From Pelomonas baiyunensis (GTDB lineage: Bacteria; Pseudomonadota; Gammaproteobacteria; Burkholderiales; Burkholderiaceae_C), in contig NZ_JBIGIB010000001.1 of NCBI RefSeq assembly GCF_043555935.1, forward strand, positions 930,001-994,000: 64,000 nt of DNA. Reading direction: 5' to 3'. The translations under genes and the position numbers were made by a program. The first letter of the stretch is position 1. Each line of letters starts with the position of its first letter. Under the pieces are notes generated by a model. It was not told the origin of the DNA. It saw nothing but the letters and a program-made list of their open reading frames with translations, and did not search any database. Positions 1-8,371 of this stretch are shown here, one piece after another.

Positions 1-2757
1 CACGCGGCCGCTGGCGGCGTCTACTTTCGGCTGGTAGTGCAGCAGCAGTTCGCGCCGCTCGATGGCGCGGCTGAGCGCTGCTTCCACGGCCAGCTTGGTG
101 AGTGCGGTGGTTTGCATGTCGCCGCTGTAGAAGCAGCTGCGGTTGCGCCCCAGTTCCTTGGCGCGGTGCATGGCCGCATCGGCGTCGCGCAGCAGCTCCA
201 CCGCCGTCGGGCTGCCTTCCGCGGGGAACAGGCTGATGCCGATGCTGGCCGTGAGGTAGGCGTCGTGCCCGCAACTCAGCGCCACCGGCTCGGCCACGGC
301 GGTGAGCAGCTCCTTGGCGAGTGCAGAGGTGGTGGCTTCGTCAGCGCCGTGCTCCAGGATCACCAGGAACTCGTCCGCCCCGAGCCGGCCCAGGAAGTCG
401 CGGTGCCGCAGCCGGGTCTGCAGCCGCTCGGCAATGCACATCAGCAACTCGTCGCCGGCGGGGTGGCCCAGGCTGTCGTTCACGGTCTTGAAGCCGTCCA
501 GGTCCAGCACCAGCACGGCGGGCCGGGTCTGGCGGCGGCGGGCGCGGGACAGCGTGTGCTCCAGGTGGCGTTGCAGTTGCACGCGGTTGGGCAGGCGCGT
601 CAGCGGGTCGTGGTGGAAGAGCCATTCGGCCTGTGCTTCGCTGTCTTTCAGGCGGCTCACGTCGGTGAACACGCCCACGTAGTGCGTGGCCGGGCCGCCG
701 TCGTCGGCCACCGCGCGGATGCTCAGCCACTCCGGGTAGACATCGCCGTTTTTCCGGCGGTTCCACACCTCGCCCTGCCAGTGGCCGGTTTGCTGGATGA
801 CGCGCCACATCTGCTCGTAGAACGGCTTGCCGTGTCGCCCTGAGTGCAGCAGCCGCATGGTGCTGCCCACGGCCTCGGCCACGTCGTAGCCGGTGATCTG
901 CGTGAACGCCCGGTTCACCGACTGGATGCGGCCGGTGGCGTCGGTCACGATGACGCCGTCGCGCAGGTCGTCGAACGCGGTCGTCCACTGGCGCAGGCGC
1001 TGCTGCAGGTCGCGCCGGTCGGTGATGTCGCTGGACACCCCGAACACCCCCATCACCTGGCCCTGCGCGTCGATCAGCTTGCCCTTGGTGCTGGCAAACA
1101 CGCGGGGCCCTTGGGCGGTGCTCAGGCGGGTTTCAATGCGGATGGGCCGGTCCGCGCGCAGCACGGCGGCGTCGTCTTCCAGCATTTGCCGCACCTGGTC
1201 GGCCGGGAACAGGCCCTGGAACGGCGCGCCCACCAGCACGTCGCGGCTGCGGCCCAGCACGCGGCACAGCTCGTCGTTGGCAAAGAGGTAGCGGCCCTGC
1301 ATGTCTTTCGCAAAGATCAGGTCGCCCGAGCTGTTGGCAATCGCCTCGGCAATTTGCCAGCCGCGCTGCTTTTCGGCCTGCTCCGCCGCCATGCGCGCGG
1401 CCACCACCGCCTCGCGGCGCTGCAGGGCGGCGTACACCACGGCGGCCGCGGCCAGCACGGCGGCCACGTTCACCGCCAGCAAGCCCCCGGCGCTGGCCGC
1501 CACGTCGTCCGCCATCAGTTCCCGTTCCGGGGCCTGAACCGCCACGAACCAGCTCGACCCCGGCACGGCGGCGGCCACCGCCACGGTGGGCTCGCCGCCG
1601 TGGGGCAGACCGGGCTGCACGGTGCCCAGCCACTCCGGGTGCTGGGGCAGTTGGCGCAGGGCCTCGGGCCAGGGCGTGTCGGTCGGCGAGGCTGCGGGCT
1701 GGTGGCCGTCCACGCGCAACGCCACGGGAGGGGCCGCACTTGAGTTGGCACTTGGGTCGGCACTTGGGTGGAGCAGCAAGGGAGTGGGGCTGTCGGCCGT
1801 GGCGCCGGCCAGCAAGGCCGGCAGCAGCGTGCGCCCCAGCGCGGAGCGCAGCACCAGCACGGCTTCGGGCCGCTCCAGGCCGCCGCGCAGCGGAATGGCC
1901 TGCTCGAAGGCCAAGCCGTCGGTGGTGGCTCCGCGTGCGATGAAATCGCTGAGCACCACCTGGCCGGTGTCGAAGGCGCGGCGCACTTGCGTTTGCAGCT
2001 CGGGCGACAGGGGCGCGGTGGGGGTGTCGTCGTCCGCACTGAGCAGCACCTGAGCCTGCGCATCGGCCAGCAGCACCTCGGAGAACCGCCCCGAGGCGCG
2101 CAGCATTTGCAGCTGCCCGCGCAGGGCTTCGGTCACGGTCTCGTCGCTGCGCCGGTGCCAGCGGGCCACGCCGGCGCGCAGGCTCGCGTCTTGTGCCAGC
2201 TGGCGGGCTTCCTCGCCGCGGCGCTGCATCCAGCCGTGCACGATGCCCGCCTTCAGCTCTGCGTCCTGGCGCAGTTCGGCGGCGCGGTGTTCATACGCGT
2301 GCCGCGCCGAGTGTGAATAGCCGACGAGGCTGGCCGCCACGATCACACCGCACAGCGCGGCGAACACCCACATCAGGGCCGCGGGGCTGGGGTGCGTCAA
2401 CCCCGTGGCCGCAGGCACGGCGTGCGGCATGGCAGGCACCGCGCGCTGGTGCAGGCGCTTGGCCAACGCGTAGATCAAGGCACCGGTGATCAGCACGAAG
2501 CCGATGTCCTTGATCTCGTCCAGCGTGGCCAGGGTGGCGGCGTCGGGCGAGAAGGCCCGCAGCACCTGGTCGGATAGCAGCACCCACACCAGGCCGGCGG
2601 CGGCGTAGGTCAGGGCGAGCAGGCCCGGCGTGGCCAGCCACGGGGTCAGGCGCGGGGGCGTGACGTCCCAGGGGGAGGGCCCGGTGGCGCCGTTTTGGGT
2701 GGCGCTTTGGGCGGCGCTTTGGGCCGTGTTGGGGGCAGACGGCGGTGCTGTCGACAT
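1..2757 (-). CDS. Membrane PAS-PAS-GGDEF-EAL cyclic-di-GMP signalling protein (3' end cut by window)
   Basis: The reverse frame is open from the ATG at 2757 to the window edge (919 codons), so the C-terminus is missing. Seen in order: hydrophobic segments near residues 43-66, 80-97 and 118-140, a presumably periplasmic sensor region, a fourth membrane segment near 420-440, two PAS domains (about 460-580 and 585-705), a GGDEF domain (about 715-870) and the opening of an EAL domain ending in LHYQPKVD at the edge. The family makes and/or degrades cyclic-di-GMP in response to a signal at the membrane. The active-site loop reads GADEF (residues 793-797) instead of GGDEF, so cyclase activity may be weak or lost and the protein may act mainly as a phosphodiesterase; the EAL active site lies outside the window. 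It follows the Fnr-like gene by about 100 bases on the same strand and may be co-transcribed with it. Confidence 0.85.
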   Translation of the reverse strand, partial: MSTAPPSAPNTAQSAAQSATQNGATGPSPWDVTPPRLTPWLATPGLLALTYAAAGLVWVLLSDQVLRAFSPDAATLATLDEIKDIGFVLITGALIYALAKRLHQRAVPAMPHAVPAATGLTHPSPAALMWVFAALCGVIVAASLVGYSHSARHAYEHRAAELRQDAELKAGIVHGWMQRRGEEARQLAQDASLRAGVARWHRRSDETVTEALRGQLQMLRASGRFSEVLLADAQAQVLLSADDDTPTAPLSPELQTQVRRAFDTGQVVLSDFIARGATTDGLAFEQAIPLRGGLERPEAVLVLRSALGRTLLPALLAGATADSPTPLLLHPSADPSANSSAAPPVALRVDGHQPAASPTDTPWPEALRQLPQHPEWLGTVQPGLPHGGEPTVAVAAAVPGSSWFVAVQAPERELMADDVAASAGGLLAVNVAAVLAAAAVVYAALQRREAVVAARMAAEQAEKQRGWQIAEAIANSSGDLIFAKDMQGRYLFANDELCRVLGRSRDVLVGAPFQGLFPADQVRQMLEDDAAVLRADRPIRIETRLSTAQGPRVFASTKGKLIDAQGQVMGVFGVSSDITDRRDLQQRLRQWTTAFDDLRDGVIVTDATGRIQSVNRAFTQITGYDVAEAVGSTMRLLHSGRHGKPFYEQMWRVIQQTGHWQGEVWNRRKNGDVYPEWLSIRAVADDGGPATHYVGVFTDVSRLKDSEAQAEWLFHHDPLTRLPNRVQLQRHLEHTLSRARRRQTRPAVLVLDLDGFKTVNDSLGHPAGDELLMCIAERLQTRLRHRDFLGRLGADEFLVILEHGADEATTSALAKELLTAVAEPVALSCGHDAYLTASIGISLFPAEGSPTAVELLRDADAAMHRAKELGRNRSCFYSGDMQTTALTKLAVEAALSRAIERRELLLHYQPKVDAASGRV

Positions 2758-2858
2758 GGCGGCTCCGGACGTTGTCGTTCGTTGGCGGCGCCGTTCGGGG
2801 CGCCAGCCCGCAAGCCCGTTGCACGCCGGGCGGCGTCAGTGCAACCCGGCGGTGCGCT

Positions 2859-3644
2859 TCAGTGCAGGCCGGCGTGGTGGTCGCGGCCTTCCACGTAGGC
2901 AGCCAGGGCGTGGAAGTCGGGGATGCAAATGTCTCGGCGGCTCTTTTCGTTGAAGGCGATCAACTCGGCCCGGGCCAGGCGCGACAGCACGCGGCTCACG
3001 GTTTCCAGCGTCAGGCCCAGGTAGTTGCCGATCTCGGCACGTGTCAGGCGCAGGCTGAACTGGTCAGCGCGCAGGCCGCGCACGGCCAGCGATTGGGCCC
3101 AGTGGTGCAGGAAGGTGGCCACGCGGGTGTCGGCCGGCAGGGTGCAGATGGCCACCAGCGAGTCGCGGTCGCGCATGATTTCGCGGCTCATGGCCTCGTG
3201 CACGATGGCCATCAGGCCCGGGTGCTCGGCGCAGGCCAGCAGCAGTTCGTCGTAGCGCACGCTCCAGACCTCGGCGGTGTCCAGGGCGATGGCGTCGCAG
3301 TTGTAGCTGCCGTTGGCGATGGCGGCAAAGCCCAGCCAGTCGCCGCGGAACTTCAGGCCCACGACCTGCTCGCGGCCGTCGCTGGACATGCTGACCAGCT
3401 TGAAGAAGCCCGAGTTCAGGATGTGCAGCTGGCTGAAGCGCTCGCCGGCGCGGTAGATCACGTCCCCGGCGTGCACGATGCGACGCTTCAGGCTCAGCAG
3501 CGAGGCCACGAGCTTGAGGTTGCTGGCAATGCGCTGGCCTTCCTGCGGGCACACCGCCGGGGCGGCTGCCAGCGCCGTGACCGGTGTCGGCGACGCGGGA
3601 ACCGGCAGGGGGCGGGCGGTGATCGGCGAGGTCTGGGTCAGCAT
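2859..3644 (-). CDS. Crp/Fnr-family transcriptional regulator with Fnr-like recognition helix
   Basis: A 261-residue protein with an N-terminal cyclic-nucleotide-binding-type beta-roll (about 50-170) and a C-terminal winged helix. The recognition helix reads LTLETVSRVL, with the E-x-x-S-R pattern that Fnr uses to read TTGAT-N4-ATCAA. Fnr senses oxygen through a 4Fe-4S cluster held by a cluster of N-terminal cysteines plus one more; here the N-terminal region has only Cys32, so that cluster cannot form as in E. coli Fnr. It may therefore sense something else (redox, NO, a nucleotide) or act constitutively. An Fnr-type box lies in the divergent spacer at 3792-3805 and could serve autoregulation or the facing gene. 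The start at 3644 was chosen because homology begins well inside and no better start is seen; an internal start is possible. Confidence 0.88.
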   Translation of the reverse strand: MLTQTSPITARPLPVPASPTPVTALAAAPAVCPQEGQRIASNLKLVASLLSLKRRIVHAGDVIYRAGERFSQLHILNSGFFKLVSMSSDGREQVVGLKFRGDWLGFAAIANGSYNCDAIALDTAEVWSVRYDELLLACAEHPGLMAIVHEAMSREIMRDRDSLVAICTLPADTRVATFLHHWAQSLAVRGLRADQFSLRLTRAEIGNYLGLTLETVSRVLSRLARAELIAFNEKSRRDICIPDFHALAAYVEGRDHHAGLH

Positions 3645-3791
3645 GGCGGGCTCCGGGGTTCGGTGGAATGGAGCTCATGCTAGGCAGGCCATGCCAATGG
3701 ATGAGGAATGGAACGCGCGCTTCGGTCGCACTGGGTAACACTGCGTGAACGGTCGGTAACGCCAGTCAAGCGCAGCTCGCTTTCACGCGGG

Positions 3792-3805
3792 TTGACATTC
3801 ATCAA
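3792..3805. promoter_or_regulatory. FNR/CRP-type binding site
   Basis: TTGAC-ATTC-ATCAA matches the Fnr consensus TTGAT-N4-ATCAA at 9 of 10 fixed positions. It lies in the divergent spacer between the Fnr-like regulator (starts 3644, reverse) and the carbamoyltransferase-like gene (starts 3840, forward), centred about 41 bases upstream of that ATG. The regulator next door carries the matching recognition helix. Which gene it controls, and in which sense, is not visible. Confidence 0.6.
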
Positions 3806-3839
3806 GATGGCTTGAAATCGATTCGATACGCTGCCGGCC

Positions 3840-4334
3840 ATGTGTTCTGCTGACCGCACTGCCGAGGCCCACGCCGAGTTGTCCAGCCCCGCCGAAGCGG
3901 CGGCGGTGCTGCGGCAGGCGCGGGCGCTGGTGGCCCATGCGGGCGCTGCGCCGGCACTCATGGCGGGCAAGCAGTTGGCGTTGCTGTCGCCCGACGCGGG
4001 AGACGCTGCAGCGCAGGAGTTCATGGCTGCGGCCAAGGCGCTGGGTGCCCGCGTGTCACACGTGCGGGCGGGCCTGGACGACCACAGCTCCTCGGCGCAG
4101 GTGGAAGCCACCGCCCGCATGCTGGGTCAGTTGTACGACGCGGTGGAGTGCCAGCATCTGCCGCCTGAGCTGGTGGCGCGCATCGCCCGCAGTGCGGGCG
4201 TGCCGGTGTTCACCGGCCTGGCACTGCCGTCTCATCCGACGGCGGCCTTGGCGGCGTCGCTTGACGGTGACGCGACGGCGGCGCTCAAGCGCCGCTGCGT
4301 GCTGCAGGCGACCTTGCTGGTGCGCCTGGGTTGA
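3840..4334 (+). CDS. Carbamoyltransferase N-domain-like protein, catalytically incomplete
   Basis: A 164-residue protein that resembles only the N-terminal (carbamoyl-phosphate) domain of ornithine/aspartate carbamoyltransferases. Recognisable landmarks are the segment GKQLALL near residue 42, TARMLGQLYDAV near 96-107, and VPVFTGL followed by HPTAAL near 130-142. The family's carbamoyl-phosphate motif STRTR is absent (the position reads SPDAGDAAA) and the HPxQ motif reads HPTA, and there is no second domain, so transferase activity is not expected. No Shine-Dalgarno sequence is seen before the ATG, and an Fnr-type box sits just upstream, so expression may depend on oxygen or redox state. It ends 3 bases before the convergent Nudix gene. 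Function unknown; a binding or regulatory role is possible. Confidence 0.65.
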   Translation: MCSADRTAEAHAELSSPAEAAAVLRQARALVAHAGAAPALMAGKQLALLSPDAGDAAAQEFMAAAKALGARVSHVRAGLDDHSSSAQVEATARMLGQLYDAVECQHLPPELVARIARSAGVPVFTGLALPSHPTAALAASLDGDATAALKRRCVLQATLLVRLG

Positions 4335-4337
4335 GGC

Positions 4338-4892
4338 TCACTGCAGCGCGAGGCTGAAGAAGTCGAACGGCCGCCCGGCGCGGCGGTCTTCAAAGTAGCG
4401 CTGCAGGGTCTCGCGCGTGGTGCGGAAGGCGATCTCGTCCCACGGGACCTCGTCTTCGCTGAAGAGGCGCGCTTCCAGCGATTCCGGGCCGGGGTCGAAG
4501 GTGGTGGAGCGCAGGCGCGCACGGTAAAACAGGTGCACCTGGCCCACGCGCACCACATCGATCAGGGCGTACAGCGGGCCCATCTCGATGTCGGCGCCGG
4601 CTTCCTCGGCGGTCTCGCGGGCCGCGCCCTCGGCGCAGGTCTCGCCCAGTTCCATGAAGCCGGCGGGCAGCGTCCACAGCCCGTGCCGCGGCTCGATGGC
4701 CCGGCGGCACAGCAGCACGCGGCCGTCGGCTTCCCACACGGGCAGCGTGCCCACCACGTTCAGCGGGTTCTGGTAGTGGATGGCCGAGCACGCGGGGCAC
4801 ACGGCGCGCTCGCGCGTGTCGTCGGCGGGCACGCGGTACTGCACGGCGGCGCCACAGGTGGAGCAGTGCTGGAGGCGGGTGGGGAAAGGCAT
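4338..4892 (-). CDS. Zinc-ribbon Nudix hydrolase
   Basis: 184 residues from the ATG at 4892; an upstream in-frame start at 4949 would add a basic stretch that does not fit the family. Cys10, Cys13, Cys32 and Cys35 form a CxxC...CxxC zinc ribbon, followed by a Nudix box around residues 76-98 (G-x5-E-x7-REtAEEaG), which binds the divalent metal that helps hydrolyse nucleoside-diphosphate-linked substrates. The SQPWPFP-type motif that marks NADH pyrophosphatase (NudC) was not seen, so the substrate is open: an ADP-sugar, dinucleotide or oxidised nucleotide are all possible. It is convergent with the carbamoyltransferase-like gene and divergent from maiA. Confidence 0.85.
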   Translation of the reverse strand: MPFPTRLQHCSTCGAAVQYRVPADDTRERAVCPACSAIHYQNPLNVVGTLPVWEADGRVLLCRRAIEPRHGLWTLPAGFMELGETCAEGAARETAEEAGADIEMGPLYALIDVVRVGQVHLFYRARLRSTTFDPGPESLEARLFSEDEVPWDEIAFRTTRETLQRYFEDRRAGRPFDFFSLALQ

Positions 4893-4963
4893 GTCGCCGA
4901 GTTTAGAGTGAGCCCTTCTTTCAAGTGGGCGCGGCCGCAGTCGTGCCACCGAGGAACTCCGAC

Positions 4964-5602
4964 ATGAAGCTCTACAACTACTTCCGCTCGTCCGCCTCCT
5001 GGCGCGTGCGCATCGGCCTGGCGCTCAAGGGCCTCGATTACGACTACGTCCCGGTGCACCTGGCCAAGAACGAGCAATTCGCCGAGCCGTTTGCCAACCA
5101 GCAGGTGTCGCACCTGGTGCCGGCCCTGGCGCTGGACGACGGCCGCTGGCTGAGCCAGTCCATGGCCATCCTGGAGTACCTGGACGACACCCACCCCGAG
5201 CCGCCCCTGCTGCCGCGCGACCCGGTGGCCCGCGCCCAGGTGCGCGCGCTGGCGCAAGACATCGGTTGCGACATCCACCCGCTGAACAACCTGCGCGTGC
5301 TGCGCTACCTGAAGAGCGACCTCGGCCAAGATCAGGACACCGTGGACCGCTGGTACCGCCACTGGATTGCCACGGGCCTGGCCATCGTGGAGCAGCGCCT
5401 GCAGGCCACCGCCGGGCAGTTCAGCTTTGGCGACACGCCCACGCTGGCCGACTGCCTGCTGGTGCCGCAGGTCTACAACGCCCAGCGCTTCGACTGCCCG
5501 CTGGAGGCCTTCCCGACCGTGCTGCGCGTGAACGCCACCTGCCTGGCGCTGCCGGCCTTTGCTCAAACGCACCCCAGCGTCTGCCCCGATGCAGCGGCCT
5601 GA
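4964..5602 (+). CDS. maiA: Maleylacetoacetate isomerase (zeta-class glutathione transferase)
   Basis: 212 residues, the usual length. The N-terminal thioredoxin-like domain starts MKLYNYFRSSASWRVRIGL; the SSxSxRVRI stretch is the zeta-class signature that places the catalytic serine and binds glutathione. The C-terminal helical domain carries DIHPLNNLRV. The family isomerises maleylacetoacetate to fumarylacetoacetate in tyrosine/phenylalanine and homogentisate breakdown, in the cytoplasm; related proteins act on maleylpyruvate. The start at 4964 is preferred over an upstream in-frame start because homology begins at MKLYNY. pgeF starts inside its last codons. No homogentisate genes are nearby, so the pathway is inferred from family only. 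Confidence 0.9.
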   Translation: MKLYNYFRSSASWRVRIGLALKGLDYDYVPVHLAKNEQFAEPFANQQVSHLVPALALDDGRWLSQSMAILEYLDDTHPEPPLLPRDPVARAQVRALAQDIGCDIHPLNNLRVLRYLKSDLGQDQDTVDRWYRHWIATGLAIVEQRLQATAGQFSFGDTPTLADCLLVPQVYNAQRFDCPLEAFPTVLRVNATCLALPAFAQTHPSVCPDAAA

Positions 5603-6320
5603 CCCGCGCTGGTTGCGGCCCGACTGGCCGGACGTCACCGCGTTCATGACCACCCGCGGCCCCAACTTCGGCCGCAAGGCCGCAGACCCGGCAGCCGTGC
5701 GGGCCGAGCGCGCGGGCCTGGTGGAGTTGCTCGGCGCGCGGCCGATTTTTTTGGACCAGGTGCACGGCGCCGAGGTGGTGCGCCTGCGTGCCGACTGGCA
5801 CGACGACAACGCCCCCGAAGCGGACGCCGCGGTGTCCACCGACCCGGACCTGGCTGTGGCCATTCTGGTGGCCGACTGCCTGCCCGTGCTCTTCAGCGCG
5901 CCGGGTGCGGTGGCCGGGGCCCACGCCGGCTGGCGCGGCTTGGCCGGCGGTGTGTTGGAGCGCACCGTGGCGGCCTTGTGCGACGCGGCGAGCTGCGGGC
6001 CGCAAGACGTGCGCGCGTGGCTGGGGGCGTGCATCGGGCCCGAGGCCTTCGAGGTGGGGCCGGAGGTGGTGGCGGCGTTTGGCCGCGAGCCGCTGCCAAT
6101 CGATCAGCCGGGCTTTGTGTACCGGCCCAACCCCGAGCCTCGCTGGCGCGCGAACCTGGCACTGCTGGCTCGCGAACGCTTGACTTCGGTCAATGTCACG
6201 CGAATCAGCGGCGGCACCTGGTGCACGCTGACGGAAGAATCAAGCTTCTTTTCGTTCCGCGGCGAGGCCCTGGGCCGACCCCGTGGGCGCATGGCCGCTT
6301 GCATCAGCCTGCGCCGCTAG
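5589..6320 (+). CDS. pgeF: YfiH/LACC1-family multicopper-type purine nucleoside enzyme (PgeF)
   Basis: 243 residues from the ATG at 5589, overlapping the end of maiA by 14 bases, so translation is probably coupled. Family landmarks are DQVHGAEVV, VADCLPVLFS, AHAGWRGLAGGV and the C-terminal ISGGTWCT. The histidines and cysteine in these motifs form the metal and active site of the YfiH fold. Members have been described as polyphenol oxidase/laccase-like, as purine nucleoside phosphorylase/adenosine deaminase (LACC1), and as the peptidoglycan editing factor PgeF; which holds here cannot be told from sequence. Its 3' end overlaps the reverse-strand membrane gene by 81 bases. A YfiH-type gene before a pha operon is also my recollection for Cupriavidus. 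Confidence 0.85.
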   Translation: MQRPDPRWLRPDWPDVTAFMTTRGPNFGRKAADPAAVRAERAGLVELLGARPIFLDQVHGAEVVRLRADWHDDNAPEADAAVSTDPDLAVAILVADCLPVLFSAPGAVAGAHAGWRGLAGGVLERTVAALCDAASCGPQDVRAWLGACIGPEAFEVGPEVVAAFGREPLPIDQPGFVYRPNPEPRWRANLALLARERLTSVNVTRISGGTWCTLTEESSFFSFRGEALGRPRGRMAACISLRR

Positions 6321-6506
6321 CTCCTGGGCTTGGCGGCGCCGCTTGCGGCCCGGCGTGCCGAGGATGTACATCAGCAAACCCAAAGGCAGCACGCCGTACA
6401 GCAGCAGCGTGATGAACGCGCCGAACAGCGTGCCCTGCGGGCTCAGCGCTTCGGCGGCGGCCATCATCAATGCGACGTAGGCCCAGGCGATGGCAACGAG
6501 GTACAT
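6240..6506 (-). CDS. Small two-helix membrane protein upstream of phaC
   Basis: 88 residues with two hydrophobic stretches (about 3-22 and 27-48) followed by a short basic segment GRKRRRQ and a polar tail. No enzymatic motif. It is transcribed away from phaC and its 3' end overlaps pgeF by 81 bases in antisense. A similar reverse-strand reading frame containing a GRxRRR-type segment lies before phaC in Cupriavidus necator as I remember that sequence, which argues for a real conserved gene. Function unknown. Confidence 0.7.
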   Translation of the reverse strand: MYLVAIAWAYVALMMAAAEALSPQGTLFGAFITLLLYGVLPLGLLMYILGTPGRKRRRQAQELAAQADASGHAPTGSAQGLAAERKEA

Positions 6507-6570
6507 GGCGGAGCGAGGAGTGTCATGGGCGCGTCAGCGCCTGAGGTTACAAAGCTGCATCGGCAGCATG

Positions 6571-6585
6571 TGGCAAGCTTATTGC
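6571..6585 (+). promoter_or_regulatory. Sigma-54-type -24/-12 element upstream of phaC
   Basis: TGGCAAG-CTTA-TTGC fits the sigma-54 consensus TGGCACG-N4-TTGC with one mismatch, keeps the GG and GC dinucleotides at the correct 10-base separation, and is followed by A. The phaC ATG lies about 48 bases downstream. No clear sigma-70 promoter was seen in the same spacer. No upstream activator site was identified, so the assignment is tentative. Confidence 0.5.
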
Positions 6586-6632
6586 AACGACCTGGGGCAC
6601 ATCCGCCACGGCTGACAAAACCGAGGAACTTC

Positions 6633-8306
6633 ATGGCCACCCGCAAGAAGAACGACGCCCCGCCCGCGATGGACGCTCAGCCCTTCGCCGACTGGATGCA
6701 GCAGATGGCGCATCTGCCGCAGATCTCCCCCTCGACCCTGGCCGAACTGCAGGCCGATTACCTGAAGCAAGCCACCGCGCTGTGGAACGGCGCCCTGGGC
6801 CAGAGCGAGGCTCCGGCAGCGAGCGACCGGCGCTTTGCGGCACCGGAGTGGCGCGCCAACCCGGCGGCTCATTTCATGTCGCAGCTGTACCTGCTCAACG
6901 GCAACATGCTGGGCAAGATGGCCGCGGCCGTGGAGGCCGACGACAAGACCAAGGCCCGCATCAAGTTCGCGGTGCAGCAGTTCGTGGACGCTGCCGCGCC
7001 CAGCAACTTCCTGGCGCTCAACCCCGAAGCCCAGAAGCTGGCGCTGGACAGCAAGGGCGAGACGCTGGCGCGCGGCCTGCAGCACCTGTGGGGCGATGTG
7101 CAGCGCGGCCACGTGTCGCAAACCGACGAGAGCGCCTTCGAGGTGGGCCGCAACGTGGCCACCACGCCGGGCAGCATCGTGTTCGAGAACGCGCTGTTTC
7201 AGCTCATCGAATACGCCCCGCTCACCACCGAGGTGCATGCGCGCCCCTTCCTGTTGGTGCCGCCGTGCATCAACAAGTTCTACATCCTGGACCTGCAGCC
7301 CGACAACTCGCTGATCCGTTATGCGGTGTCGCAAGGCCACCGCGTCTTTGTGGTCAGCTGGCGCAACCCGGACGACGAGGTCAAGCACCTGACCTGGGAC
7401 GACTACGTGGAGCAAGGCGCCATCGAGGCGCTGCGCGTGGTGCAGGAGATCTCGGGGCAAGACAAGGTCAACACGCTGGGCTTCTGCGTGGGCGGCACCA
7501 TCCTCGCCTCGGCGCTGGCGGTGTTGGCCGCGCGCGGGCAACACCCCGCCGCCAGCCTCACGCTGCTGACCACGCTGCTGGACTTCGCCGACAACGGCGT
7601 GCTGGACATCTTTGTGGACGAGGCCAGCGTGCGGCTGCGCGAAGCCACATTGGGGCCGGGCGCGCCGCAGGGCCCGCAACTGCTGCACGGGCAGGAACTG
7701 GCCACCACCTTCAGCTTCCTGCGCCCGAACGACCTGGTGTGGAACTACGTGGTGGGCAACTACCTCAAGGGCGAAGCCCCGCCGGCGTTCGACCTGCTGT
7801 ACTGGAACGGCGACTCCACCAACCTGCCCGGGCCCATGTACTGCTGGTACCTGCGCCACACCTACCTGCAAAACGAACTCAAAGTCCCGGGCAAGCTGAC
7901 CGTCTGCGGCAAGAAGCTGGACCTGAGCGCCATCGACTGCCCGGTCTACGTGTACGGCTCCCGCGAGGACCACATCGTGCCCTGGCAGGCCGCCTACCGG
8001 AACACGCAGATCTTCAAGGGCAAGCGCCGCTTCGTGATGGGCGCCTCCGGCCACATTGCCGGTGTCATCAACCCGCCGGCCAAGGGCAAGCGCAGCCACT
8101 GGATCAGCAAGAACACCGCCCTGCCGGCGGACCCTGACGCCTGGCTGGCCGGTGCGACCGAGCACCCGGGCAGCTGGTGGACGGACTGGTCCGCCTGGCT
8201 GGCCTCCCACGCAGGCGCCATGAAGCCCGCGCCCAAGACCCCGGGCAGCCGCAAGTTCAAGGCAATCGAACCCGCACCCGGCCGCTACGTGAAGGTCAAG
8301 GCCTGA
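6633..8306 (+). CDS. phaC: Class I poly(3-hydroxyalkanoate) synthase
   Basis: 557 residues, slightly shorter than the 560-590 usual for class I synthases. The ATG at 6633 follows the ribosome site GAGGA. The lipase-like box reads GFCVGGTI with nucleophile Cys285; Asp446 (SREDHIVP) and His474 (ASGHIAG) complete the triad, and the spacings between them (161 and 28) equal those of the Cupriavidus enzyme. It polymerises 3-hydroxybutyryl-CoA into polyester at the granule surface. Followed by phaA and phaB, giving the complete acetyl-CoA to PHB pathway. No regulator phaR or phasin follows phaB in this window. Confidence 0.97.
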   Translation: MATRKKNDAPPAMDAQPFADWMQQMAHLPQISPSTLAELQADYLKQATALWNGALGQSEAPAASDRRFAAPEWRANPAAHFMSQLYLLNGNMLGKMAAAVEADDKTKARIKFAVQQFVDAAAPSNFLALNPEAQKLALDSKGETLARGLQHLWGDVQRGHVSQTDESAFEVGRNVATTPGSIVFENALFQLIEYAPLTTEVHARPFLLVPPCINKFYILDLQPDNSLIRYAVSQGHRVFVVSWRNPDDEVKHLTWDDYVEQGAIEALRVVQEISGQDKVNTLGFCVGGTILASALAVLAARGQHPAASLTLLTTLLDFADNGVLDIFVDEASVRLREATLGPGAPQGPQLLHGQELATTFSFLRPNDLVWNYVVGNYLKGEAPPAFDLLYWNGDSTNLPGPMYCWYLRHTYLQNELKVPGKLTVCGKKLDLSAIDCPVYVYGSREDHIVPWQAAYRNTQIFKGKRRFVMGASGHIAGVINPPAKGKRSHWISKNTALPADPDAWLAGATEHPGSWWTDWSAWLASHAGAMKPAPKTPGSRKFKAIEPAPGRYVKVKA

Positions 8307-8349
8307 GATGGGGCGACTCGCCCGGGCGGGCGGCGCCGCACGCGCGGTT

Positions 8350-8367
8350 GGCCACCGGCCGGTGGCC
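8350..8367. repeat. Perfect palindrome in the phaC-phaA spacer
   Basis: GGCCACCGGCCGGTGGCC is a perfect 18-base palindrome in the 128-base gap between phaC and phaA. No T-tract follows, so it is not a convincing intrinsic terminator; it could tune the phaC:phaAB mRNA ratio or protect a processed transcript. Confidence 0.5.
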
Positions 8368-8371
8368 CGCT

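Noticed and set aside
341..2824. Several separate reverse-strand reading frames of 160-220 residues at the window start
   Set aside because: They are out-of-frame shadows; the single frame from 2757 to the edge carries recognisable membrane, PAS and GGDEF sequence.
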